From Pseudomonas sp. SCA2728.1_7 (GTDB lineage: Bacteria > Pseudomonadota > Gammaproteobacteria > Pseudomonadales > Pseudomonadaceae), in assembly GCF_018138145.1 (NCBI RefSeq), contig NZ_CP073104.1:3100001-3164000 (forward strand): 64,000 nucleotides of DNA, written 5' to 3'. Below the pieces are notes generated by a model that was not told the DNA's origin, made no database searches, and was given only the letters and a program-made list of their open reading frames with translations. Positions 50,190-58,221 of this stretch are shown here, piece by piece. How positions within the stretch are numbered: position 1 is the stretch's first letter; each line of letters begins with the position of its first letter. The position numbers and the translations under genes are program-made.

Positions 50190-50460
50190 ATCTCACTCGA
50201 GAAATGAGGTGGCAACTATGTACGGAGTGAGATTACCGGTAAGGAAACCAACCCGGCCGGACAAAGTCCGCCCGTACATAGCCGCCATAAAAACTGCTGA
50301 CAGCATGAGCTGGCGGCGATTATGGAGGGGCTTGTGCAGGTTTCCAAATTCAATAACCGGGAATCTCACCTCCCGATCGCTGAGTTTTCAGCGACACCCA
50401 GAGCCTAAAGAGCGCACGTCCGACGGACAACCTGAAAACCTTGTGGGAAGGTTCTGGTTA
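50190..50460 (-). ncRNA. Candidate structured leader upstream of the small DUF gene
   Basis: Many complementary segments lie here: GTGAGATT (50227-50234) with AATCTCAC (50362-50369), ACCGG with its complement nearby, GGAAACC (50243-50249) with GGTTTCC (50339-50345), CGGAC/GTCCG, GCCGCCA/TGGCGGC (50281-50287, 50311-50317), TGCTGACAGCA, CGCTGA/TCAGCG (50379-50394) and AACCTT/AAGGTT (50437-50453). A second, exclusive partner for 50225-50233 exists at 50190-50198 (9 bp). Strand is a guess: as minus-strand leader it ends about 40 bases before the DUF gene. It may instead be a plus-strand RNA or chance. Confidence 0.35.
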
Positions 50461-50562
50461 TCTGACACAGATTTAAACAGCCAAAAGCCAACCCTCACCC
50501 TAGCCCTCTCCCAGAGGGAGAGGGGACTGACCGAGGTGTTTGGGAGAGTTACGCCGACTTGA
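50218..50562 (+). CDS. Possible small protein over the structured region
   Basis: An ATG at 50218 with GAGG 8 bases upstream opens 114 codons (MYGVRLPVRKPTRPDKVRPYI). The later half runs into the CTC-type repeat at 50489, which argues against a conserved product. The Arg/Pro-rich, low-complexity character is common in chance frames of GC-rich DNA. I keep it only because the start has a good ribosome site and overlaps the folded segment. Confidence 0.2.
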   Translation: MYGVRLPVRKPTRPDKVRPYIAAIKTADSMSWRRLWRGLCRFPNSITGNLTSRSLSFQRHPEPKERTSDGQPENLVGRFWLSDTDLNSQKPTLTLALSQRERGLTEVFGRVTPT

Positions 50563-50757
50563 AATACGAGTTGAACTCAGATTCTGAAACAGATCAAAAG
50601 CCCCTCACCCTGGCCCTCTCCCAGAGGGAGAGGGGACTGACCGAGGTGTTTGGGAGAGCTACGCCGACGTGCAATTCCGCGTTGAACTCAGATTTGAAAG
50701 GCCCACAAATCGGCTCCCTCTCCCTCGGGAGAGGGCTGGGGTGAGGGGCAGCACCAC
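50489..50757. repeat. 110-bp tandem repeats with CCTCTCCC palindromes
   Basis: Two copies of a 110-bp unit start at 50493 and 50603, each with CCCTCTCCCAGAGGGAGAGG followed by GGACTGACCGAGGTGTTTGG and a variable TTGAACTCAGATT segment; a third, inverted palindrome (GGCTCCCTCTCCCTCGGGAG) lies near 50712-50750. The copies differ by a few substitutions. No gene is seen here. Related to 36940-37262. Confidence 0.85.
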
Positions 50758-50819
50758 CACAAATCCAAAGCCGACCACGCCCCGCTCTTCACCACTCAAT
50801 AGGCCGAGTGTCAGCTCGC

Positions 50820-51070
50820 CTGCTCTTGATCTTGATCCACGGGCGACGTCGGAAGGCTGAGTGGAGGGATTGATCCGGGCGTGGGAGCGCAGCGACCGTT
50901 TGGCGAAGCCAAACACAGCGGGAGTAGGTGCAGCGAAGCAAACCGGAGACGCTGCGCCCGGATCGATCCCGGAGCGAAGGAACCCCGAGCCCCAGCGAGC
51001 GGGCCGCACGTAGGAGCAAGCCTTTTTGGTTACTTTTTCGGCGTCTGGAAAAAGTGACCCGCCGTAAGGG
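50820..51070. repeat. Probable dispersed intergenic repeat, disrupted by the IS element
   Basis: The sequence from about 50820 (GATCCACGGGCGACGTCGG) through GGTTACTTTTTCGGCGTCTGG to CCGTAAGGG continues on the far side of the IS (CCGTAAGGGCGGAACCC from 52493). I recognise its pieces from memory as a repeat present in several Pseudomonas genomes, without a search. No gene is visible in it. Confidence 0.4.
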
Positions 51071-52492
51071 CCATCCCTTTCAAGGTCTTTTCGTTTTGGC
51101 AGCCTTGATAACTCTGTCCGTTGAGACATGAGCATGGACCGCTGTACCTTGAACCCATGTCTTGGGTTTAGGCACCTTGGGGCCGCGGGGGCTTTTCGCA
51201 ACTTGTTTGGGCTGGATGTTTCTGGCCAGCTCCAACAAGCGTTGGGCCAGTTGCTCCAGAGGGACAACGGGAAGATATTCCGAGGGCAGCGCAATCTGCA
51301 TTCCCTCATAACCACTCCTGACCTGAACCGCCAAGTGATAGATGGAGGCTTCCCATCCTTCAGGCTGAGTCTCCCGGTGAGCTTGCTCGACACTTCGTTT
51401 GAGGACGGCCAGGACGTTGTAGGCCAATACCGCAGTGGCGAACCCGAGCAAGGCAGCCTTTGGGCTGCCAAGGGTTTCGATTTCACTTTCCAGAATCGCT
51501 TCCAGTCGCTGGAACATACCTTCAATGCTCCAGCGGCGGCGATAGAGCTCTGCGATCTGCTGTGCACTGACGCTTTGGGGTAGGTTGCTCCAGAACATCA
51601 AGCTGCTGTCTCCCGAGTCCGTTGGCGAATGAAGCGTCAGTTCGACACGCCGACATTGGTAACCGCCTCTGACCTGGATGATCTGCTCACGCACAGTGCC
51701 TGTTTCCACAGGCACCGGCTCTTGCCACTCACCTTCTTGAATCAAGCGTGGATGCTTGGCTTGCTGGCGAATGACAAAGGAGGTCTGGGCCTGCTCACAA
51801 GCTTCCATGACCGGGAGCGTGCAATAGAGTCGATCAGCCAACCACACTTGGCCCGGCTCGGCATCAGCCAACAGCGGCAGCACGCAAACACGCTCGCTTG
51901 CGTAGGCATCCTCACACGCCTGAAGGTCGATGACCTGATCGAGGTCGGGGTCGTAGGCCACCACCGAAAAACCGGGACGAGCGGCGCCGCGCTCGTGACG
52001 TAAAGCTCCCAGACGTTTCTCAGTGGATGCCAAGTGATTACCGTCCACTACCCGAACCTGCCAACCCGGCAGCATCGTCGTGCAACCCAGCTCTTTTATG
52101 GTTGGAGTCAGGCGTTGAGCGCAGCCCGTAACCAGGGCGCGCAACAGCGCCGGCTCGGTACGACTGATCTTGTCGTAGAGAGCCGCCAAACTGACAGGAA
52201 GATCTTCCAGTTGCCGCGCGGCGGCGTGCAGGGATGGCTTCAGGCCCAATGAAACAAGGGACATCAGCTTGATGATGGTCGAGAACAGCAGCTCACGAGA
52301 ATACTGCCGTTGCCGATGCTCTTCGAAAACCTGATCGACCCACTCAGGGGCAATAGCCTGCTCCAGAGCCAATTTAGCCATGACACTGGCAGGTGCTTTT
52401 TTCTCGAAACGCGCTAGAACATCGGCCCACATCGTTTGGGGATCCCTGAATGAAATTTCAGGGGATTTTACCGAAGACCTTGAAAGGGATGG
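51071..52492 (-). mobile_element. Intact IS4-family insertion sequence
   Basis: The 1422-bp element has perfect 19-bp terminal inverted repeats: CCATCCCTTTCAAGGTCTT at the left end (51071-51089) and its complement at the right end (52474-52492). A 9-bp target duplication, CCGTAAGGG, lies at 51062-51070 and 52493-52501. It holds one transposase gene. The clean ends and intact gene suggest a recent insertion. Confidence 0.93.
51080..52432 (-). CDS. IS4-family transposase
   Basis: DDE transposase of 450 residues, start MWADVLARFEKKAPASVMAK at 52432 (the frame is open upstream to 52546, outside the IS). Catalytic Asp in VVDGNHLAS, a second Asp in WLADRLYC, and the YREK-like motif YRRRWSIEGMFQRLE with the catalytic Glu, where the last Lys position is Glu. 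The C-terminus is Lys/Arg/Pro-rich. The stop codon lies inside the left terminal repeat, so the gene fills the element. Confidence 0.92.
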   Translation of the reverse strand: MWADVLARFEKKAPASVMAKLALEQAIAPEWVDQVFEEHRQRQYSRELLFSTIIKLMSLVSLGLKPSLHAAARQLEDLPVSLAALYDKISRTEPALLRALVTGCAQRLTPTIKELGCTTMLPGWQVRVVDGNHLASTEKRLGALRHERGAARPGFSVVAYDPDLDQVIDLQACEDAYASERVCVLPLLADAEPGQVWLADRLYCTLPVMEACEQAQTSFVIRQQAKHPRLIQEGEWQEPVPVETGTVREQIIQVRGGYQCRRVELTLHSPTDSGDSSLMFWSNLPQSVSAQQIAELYRRRWSIEGMFQRLEAILESEIETLGSPKAALLGFATAVLAYNVLAVLKRSVEQAHRETQPEGWEASIYHLAVQVRSGYEGMQIALPSEYLPVVPLEQLAQRLLELARNIQPKQVAKSPRGPKVPKPKTWVQGTAVHAHVSTDRVIKAAKTKRP

Positions 52493-52658
52493 CCGTAAGG
52501 GCGGAACCCTAAGCAGCCCAAACCGCAGCAACGGATATACCCACAAAACCCCAGATATACCGAGTTAGACACCTCCCCAAGAAAAACGATATTTCCGAAC
52601 ACCCCCAGATCCCCGCTAACCTCAACCAACAACCACCTCCAATCTCCCCGGGGACTCC

Positions 52659-54260
52659 ATGCCAAGATTCACCCTCAAACCGCTCTTGATCTCCCTGGCC
52701 CTGGCCACAACCGCCCCACTGGCAAACGCCGCCACCACCCTGGTCTACTGCTCCGAAGCCAGCCCGGCAGGCTTCGACCCCAGCCAATACACCAGCGGTA
52801 CCGACTTCGACGCCTCCGCCGAAACCGTCTTCAACCGCCTCACCCAATTCAAACGCGGCGGCACCGACATCGAACCCGGCCTGGCAACAAAATGGGACAT
52901 CTCCAACGATGGCCTGCAATACACCTTCCACCTACGCCAAAACGTAAAATTCCACACCACCGACTACTTCAAACCCACCCGCGACTTCAACGCCGACGAC
53001 GTGCTCTTCACCTTCCAGCGCCTGCTCGACCCGGACAACGCCTTCCGCAAGGCCTACCCCGCCGAATCCCCCTACTTCACCGACATGGGCCTGAACACCA
53101 CGATCAAATCGGTAGAAAAACTCGACGAGCAAACCGTGCGCTTCAACCTCAACAACGTCGACGCCGCCTTCGTGCAAAACCTCGCCATGAGCTTCGCCTC
53201 GGTGCAATCGGCTGAATACGCCGCCCAACTGTTGAAGGAAGGCAAAGCCGCCGACCTCAACCAAAAGCCGATCGGCACCGGCCCGTTCGTGTTCAAGCGC
53301 TACCAGAAGGACTCGCAAATCCGCTACGCCGCCAACACGGCCTACTGGAAACCCGAAGACGTCAAAATCGATAACCTGATCTTCTCGATCACCCCCGACG
53401 CCGCCGTACGCCTGCAAAAACTCAAGGCCGGCGAATGTCAGGTCAGCGGCTACCCACGCCCGGCCGACATCGAAGTGATGGAAAAAGACCCAAACCTGCG
53501 TGTGCTCAAGCAGGCCGGTTTCAACCTCGGTTTCCTCGCCTACAACACCACCCACGCCCCGCTCGACCAGCTCAAGGTTCGACAGGCGCTGGACATGGCC
53601 ATCGACAAACCGGCAATCATCAAAGCCGTTTACCAAAGCGCCGGCCAGTTGGCCCAAAACGCTTTGCCGCCGGCGCAATGGTCGTATGACCCGAACATCA
53701 AGGATGCGCCCTACGACCCGGTAAAAGCGCGGGTGCTACTGAAAGAAGCAGGGGTTGCACCGGGTACAACCATCAACCTTTGGGCAATGACAGTGCAACG
53801 CGCGTCGAACCCGAATGCGCGGATGTCGGCGCAGATGATCCAGCAGGATTGGGAGAAAATCGGCATCAAGGCCAACATCGTCAGCTATGAATGGGGCGAG
53901 TACATCAAACGCGCGAAAAATGGCGAACACGACGCCATGATCTATGGTTGGACAGGTGACAACGGTGACCCGGACAACTGGCTTGGCGTGCTCTACAGCT
54001 GCGCGGCGGTAAAAGGCAGCAACTACGCCAAATGGTGTGATCCGGCCTACGACAAACTGGTGCAACAGGCCAAATTGTCCACCGACAAAGATCAACGGGT
54101 AAAACTGTATCAACAGGCGCAACTGATCCTTAAACAGCAGGTGCCGATCACGCCGATTGCCAACTCCACGGTGTTCCAGCCGCTGCGCAAGGAAGTCACC
54201 GACTTCCGGATCAGCCCGTTCGGTCTAACCCCGTTCTATGGCGTGGGTATAAATAAGTAA
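52659..54260 (+). CDS. Dipeptide ABC transporter substrate-binding protein, copy 1
   Basis: Periplasmic DppA-type binding protein of 533 residues. Signal peptide to about residue 24 (LANA/A), then VYCSEASPAGFDPSQYTSGTDF, the family opening. Other stretches shared with the other three copies: KFHTTDYFKPTRDFNADDVLFTF, AKNGEHDAMIYGWTGDNGDPDNW and VPITPIANSTVFQPL. Its codon use (CAA, AAA, CTA, CCC) differs from the other copies. No lipobox, so a soluble periplasmic protein. The IS end lies 166 bp upstream. Confidence 0.92.
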   Translation: MPRFTLKPLLISLALATTAPLANAATTLVYCSEASPAGFDPSQYTSGTDFDASAETVFNRLTQFKRGGTDIEPGLATKWDISNDGLQYTFHLRQNVKFHTTDYFKPTRDFNADDVLFTFQRLLDPDNAFRKAYPAESPYFTDMGLNTTIKSVEKLDEQTVRFNLNNVDAAFVQNLAMSFASVQSAEYAAQLLKEGKAADLNQKPIGTGPFVFKRYQKDSQIRYAANTAYWKPEDVKIDNLIFSITPDAAVRLQKLKAGECQVSGYPRPADIEVMEKDPNLRVLKQAGFNLGFLAYNTTHAPLDQLKVRQALDMAIDKPAIIKAVYQSAGQLAQNALPPAQWSYDPNIKDAPYDPVKARVLLKEAGVAPGTTINLWAMTVQRASNPNARMSAQMIQQDWEKIGIKANIVSYEWGEYIKRAKNGEHDAMIYGWTGDNGDPDNWLGVLYSCAAVKGSNYAKWCDPAYDKLVQQAKLSTDKDQRVKLYQQAQLILKQQVPITPIANSTVFQPLRKEVTDFRISPFGLTPFYGVGINK

Positions 54261-54264
54261 CACC

Positions 54265-54319
54265 AAGCCCCAAGGCGGCGCGCACAACGTGACCAACGCA
54301 CCGTTTTGGGGCTTCATTT
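54265..54319 (+). terminator. Probable terminator after dppA copy 1
   Basis: Arms AAGCCCCAA and TTGGGGCTT enclose about 30 bases, beginning 5 bp after the stop codon. The T-run after it is short. The remaining bases to 54520 show no other feature I can name; they probably hold the promoter of the next gene. Confidence 0.55.
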
Positions 54320-54520
54320 GCACCGTAAAAACCACCCGCAAACGGTCAAATGCGTCAGAAGTTATACAGATGCGACATTAAGGTACGTTCGTGCCACGCT
54401 TTGAGGCCGGCAGTCACTCTGGATCTTGCAATGGGTATGGCCCCTGCATAAGTATCCGCAGGCACGACTCACGAGGTCGTACCTCACAACTAAAAAATGA
54501 CAACAAATCATGAGGCCAAC

Positions 54521-56146
54521 ATGCTTAAACACGCGGTCATTCCGTTTTTAGTCGGCGCAGGCTTGTTAGCCTCCGCACCTTTCGCATCCGCTGCGACTAA
54601 CCTGGTGTTCTGCTCCGAAGGCAGCCCGGCCGGTTTCGACCCAGGCCAGTACACCACCGGAACCGACTTCGACGCCTCAGCCGAAACCATGTTCAACCGC
54701 CTGACCCAGTTCGAGCGCGGCGGCACCGCCGTGATTCCTGGTCTGGCGACCAAGTGGGACATTTCCGATGATGGCCTGACGTACACCTTTCACCTGCGTG
54801 AAGGCGTCAAGTTCCACACCACCCCGTATTTCAAGCCGACTCGTGAGTTCAACGCCGACGACGTGCTGTTCACCTTCAATCGCATGATTAACAAGGATGA
54901 CCCGTTCCGTAAGGCGTACCCGACCGAATTCCCGTACTTCACCGACATGGGGATGGACACCAACATCACCAAGATCGATAAAGTCGACGACCACACCGTC
55001 AAGTTCACGTTGAAAGAAGTGGATGCCGCGTTCATCCAGAACATGGCGATGAGCTTCGCCTCGGTGCAGTCCGCCGAGTACGCAGCGCAGCTGCTGAAAG
55101 AAGGCAAGGCTGCCGACATCAACCAGAAGCCGATCGGCACTGGTCCGTTCGTGTTCAAGAGCTACCAGAAAGATTCCAACATCCGTTACACCGGCAACAA
55201 GGATTACTGGAAGCCTGAGGATGTGAAGATCGACAACCTGATCTTCGCCATCACCACCGACCCGTCGGTACGTATTCAGAAGCTGAAAAAGAACGAGTGC
55301 CAGGTCACCCTGTTCCCGCGTCCAGCCGACCTGAAAGCGCTTAAAGAAGACAAAACCCTGAAAATGCCTGACCAGGCTGGTTTCAACCTGGGTTACATCG
55401 CCTACAACGTGATGGACAAGGTCAAGGGCAGCAACGAAGCCAACCCGCTGGCAGACCTGCGTGTACGTCAGGCGCTGGACATGGCGGTGAACAAGCCGCA
55501 GATCATCGACTCGGTTTACCAGGGCGCCGGCCAACTGGCCGTCAATGCCATGCCGCCGACCCAATGGTCTTACGACACCACCATCAAAGATGCCAAGTAC
55601 GATCCCGAGAAAGCCAAACAGCTGCTCAAGGAAGCCGGCGTCAAGGAAGGTACCGAGATCGTGCTGTGGGCGATGCCGGTGCAGCGTCCATACAACCCGA
55701 ACGCCAAACTGATGGCTGAAATGCTCCAGTCCGACTGGGCCAAGATCGGCTTGAAAGTGAAGATCACCAGCTACGAGTGGGGCGAGTACATCAAGCGCTC
55801 CAAAGGTGGCGAGAACCAGGCCATGATCATTGGCTGGAGCGGTGACAATGGTGATCCGGACAACTGGCTGAACGTGCTGTTCGGTTGCGACTCGCTCAGC
55901 GGCAACAACTTCTCCAAGTGGTGCGACAAGAAGTTCGATGGCCTCGTCAAAGAAGCCAAGCGCACAACCGACCAAGGTAAGCGCACCGAACTGTACAAAG
56001 AGGCACAACACGTCCTCAAAGATGCAGTCCCGATGACACCTATCGCTCACTCGACGGTGTACCAACCCATGCGCGCCAACGTGCAGGACTTCAAGATCAG
56101 CCCATTCGGCTTGAACTCCTTCTACGGCGTCAGCGTCAGCAAATAA
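54521..56146 (+). CDS. Dipeptide ABC transporter substrate-binding protein, copy 2
   Basis: DppA-type binding protein of 541 residues, start MLKHAVIPFLVGAGLLASAP at 54521 (an ATG 8 codons upstream is in frame). Signal peptide to about residue 25, then VFCSEGSPAGFDPGQYTTGTDF. Compared with copies 1 and 3 it carries a small insertion near VMDKVKGSNEANPLADLRVRQ, which lies in the ligand-domain hinge region and may change peptide choice. A strong terminator follows. Codon use is normal for Pseudomonas. Confidence 0.93.
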   Translation: MLKHAVIPFLVGAGLLASAPFASAATNLVFCSEGSPAGFDPGQYTTGTDFDASAETMFNRLTQFERGGTAVIPGLATKWDISDDGLTYTFHLREGVKFHTTPYFKPTREFNADDVLFTFNRMINKDDPFRKAYPTEFPYFTDMGMDTNITKIDKVDDHTVKFTLKEVDAAFIQNMAMSFASVQSAEYAAQLLKEGKAADINQKPIGTGPFVFKSYQKDSNIRYTGNKDYWKPEDVKIDNLIFAITTDPSVRIQKLKKNECQVTLFPRPADLKALKEDKTLKMPDQAGFNLGYIAYNVMDKVKGSNEANPLADLRVRQALDMAVNKPQIIDSVYQGAGQLAVNAMPPTQWSYDTTIKDAKYDPEKAKQLLKEAGVKEGTEIVLWAMPVQRPYNPNAKLMAEMLQSDWAKIGLKVKITSYEWGEYIKRSKGGENQAMIIGWSGDNGDPDNWLNVLFGCDSLSGNNFSKWCDKKFDGLVKEAKRTTDQGKRTELYKEAQHVLKDAVPMTPIAHSTVYQPMRANVQDFKISPFGLNSFYGVSVSK

Positions 56147-56153
56147 GGCACTG

Positions 56154-56186
56154 CAACGGCGACGTTTTTGACGTCGCCGTTGTTTT
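56154..56186 (+). terminator. Strong terminator after dppA copy 2
   Basis: Perfect 12-bp stem (CAACGGCGACGT), loop TTTTG, then TTTT, 8 bp after the stop. The next 260 bp to 56446 contain no gene I can name and probably the promoter of copy 3. Confidence 0.85.
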
Positions 56187-56446
56187 ACCTGCCGGGAAGT
56201 TAGGAAATTGCCTACAGCCAATTCCGCTGCGGATTACCACAGTGGTATAGGACGCGTCGCCTTTTCCTACGAGCTTTAAGGCATTTACGCATTTACTGCC
56301 AGGACCGCGGCCCCTACCGTCGGGTACTGACCAGTTTCTGCGTGGGCCACCGGTTTGCTGCACGTACTGGATTGAGCTCAATGCTGCCAAAACGTCTCCG
56401 GATGAGACGACGGCGCGTTGAACAACACTAAAAAAGAGGGAGCGTC

Positions 56447-58045
56447 ATGCGCCATACCTTGATTTTTTCCGCATTGCTGGGCGCCGGCCTGTTGGCCGCC
56501 TCGTCCGCCAGTTTCGCCGCCAGCAAAAGTCTGGTGTTCTGCTCTGAAGGCAGCCCGGCGGGTTTTGATACCGCGCAGTACACGACGGCCACCGATAACG
56601 ATGCCGCCGAACCGCTGTACAACCGCTTGGTCGAGTTCGAAAAAGGTGCGACCAATGTTGTACCTGGCCTGGCAACCCAGTGGGATATTTCCGAGGATGG
56701 TCTCAAGTACACCTTTCACCTGCGTGAAGGTGTGAAGTTTCATACAACGCCGTACTTCAAGCCGACCCGCGATTTCAACGCCGATGACGTGTTGTTCACG
56801 TTTAATCGCATGCTCGATGCCCAGCAACCTTTCCGTAAGGCCTATCCCACCGAATTCCCGTACTTCAACGGGATGAGCCTGAACAAGAACATCGCCAAGG
56901 TCGAAAAGACCGGGCCGCTGACCGTGGAGTTCACGCTCAACAGCGTCGACGCCGCGTTCATTCAGAACATCGCCATGAGCTTCGCCTCCATCCTGTCCGC
57001 CGAATACGCCGACAAACTGCTGGCCGAAGGCAAGCCGAGCGATATCAACCAGAAACCGATCGGCACCGGGCCGTTCGTGTTCAAGAGTTATCAGAAAGAC
57101 TCGAACATTCGTTACACCGGTAATAAACATTACTGGGATCCGAGCCGGGTCAAACTCGACAATCTGATCTTTGCAATCAACACCGACGCCTCGGTGCGCG
57201 TGCAGAAGCTCAAGGCCGGCGAATGCCAGATCACCCTGCATCCGCGCCCTGCCGATGTGGAAGCGCTGAAGGCCGACCCGAAACTGCAACTGATTTCCAA
57301 GCCGGGTTTCAACCTCGGCTACATCGCCTATAACGTGCGTCACAAGCCCTTCGACCAGCTCGAAGTGCGTCAGGCGCTGGACATGGCGGTAAATAAACAA
57401 GGGATTCTCAATGCTGTTTATCAAGGCGCCGGCCAACTGGCCGTGAACGCCATGCCACCGACCCAGTGGTCCTACGACGACAGCATCAAAGACGCCGCCT
57501 ACAACCCGGAAAAAGCCAAAGAGCTGCTCAAGGCTGCTGGCGTCAAAGAAGGCACCGAGATCACCCTGTGGGCGATGCCGGTGCAGCGTCCATACAACCC
57601 GAACGCCAAACTGATGGCCGAAATGCTCCAGGCGGACTGGGCCAAGATCGGTCTGAAAGTGAAGATCGTCAGCTACGAATGGGGCGAGTACATCAAGCGC
57701 ACCAAAAATGGCGAGCACGACATCAGCCTGATCGGCTGGACCGGTGACAATGGGGATCCGGACAACTGGCTCGGCACGCTGTACAGCTGCGATGCCATTG
57801 GCGGCAACAACTACTCCATGTGGTGCGATCCGGCGTACGACAAGCTGATCAAACAGGCCAAGGTCGTCACCGACCGCGACCAGCGCACCGTGCTCTACAA
57901 ACAGGCTCAGCAATTGCTTAAACAGCAAGTGCCAATCACGCCTGTCGCCCACTCGACGGTCAACCAGCCGTTAAGCGCGAGGATCGAAGGGTTCAAAGTC
58001 AGCCCGTTCGGTCGCAACGTGTTCTCGGGTGTCGGTATCGATTAA
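56447..58045 (+). CDS. Dipeptide ABC transporter substrate-binding protein, copy 3
   Basis: DppA-type binding protein of 532 residues; signal peptide to about residue 24 (SFAA), then LVFCSEGSPAGFDTAQYTTAT. It shares long stretches with copy 2 (KGVKEGTEITLWAMPVQRPYNPNAKLMAEMLQ region). GGAGCG lies before the ATG. Directly upstream of the OprD-type porin; by order it matches dppA3 (PA4500) of P. aeruginosa. Confidence 0.93.
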   Translation: MRHTLIFSALLGAGLLAASSASFAASKSLVFCSEGSPAGFDTAQYTTATDNDAAEPLYNRLVEFEKGATNVVPGLATQWDISEDGLKYTFHLREGVKFHTTPYFKPTRDFNADDVLFTFNRMLDAQQPFRKAYPTEFPYFNGMSLNKNIAKVEKTGPLTVEFTLNSVDAAFIQNIAMSFASILSAEYADKLLAEGKPSDINQKPIGTGPFVFKSYQKDSNIRYTGNKHYWDPSRVKLDNLIFAINTDASVRVQKLKAGECQITLHPRPADVEALKADPKLQLISKPGFNLGYIAYNVRHKPFDQLEVRQALDMAVNKQGILNAVYQGAGQLAVNAMPPTQWSYDDSIKDAAYNPEKAKELLKAAGVKEGTEITLWAMPVQRPYNPNAKLMAEMLQADWAKIGLKVKIVSYEWGEYIKRTKNGEHDISLIGWTGDNGDPDNWLGTLYSCDAIGGNNYSMWCDPAYDKLIKQAKVVTDRDQRTVLYKQAQQLLKQQVPITPVAHSTVNQPLSARIEGFKVSPFGRNVFSGVGID

Positions 58046-58068
58046 ACCAACCGATTTAGCCGCAACGC

Positions 58069-58092
58069 TGAGGGGCGCTGTCTAGCCCCTCA
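58069..58092 (+). other. Stem-loop between dppA copy 3 and the porin
   Basis: Arms TGAGGGGC and GCCCCTCA with an 8-base loop. No T-run follows. It may dampen readthrough from the binding-protein gene into the porin gene 130 bp downstream. Confidence 0.45.
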
Positions 58093-58221
58093 CGCAAGCG
58101 CTTTGCCGAAATTCGCCAATCCGACCATTGGCAAACGTTTGCGATGTGTGAATGAGTTCTAAACCAATAACCGGCATACCAAAAAAAGCCGGCATAAAAA
58201 GAAAGTAAAGGAGCTTCACCC

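Noticed and set aside
50659..51567. 302-codon minus-strand frame across the repeats and the IS end
   Set aside because: It spans the insertion site, joins transposase-opposite sequence to repeats, and has low-complexity Ser/Arg/Pro composition, so it cannot be an old gene.
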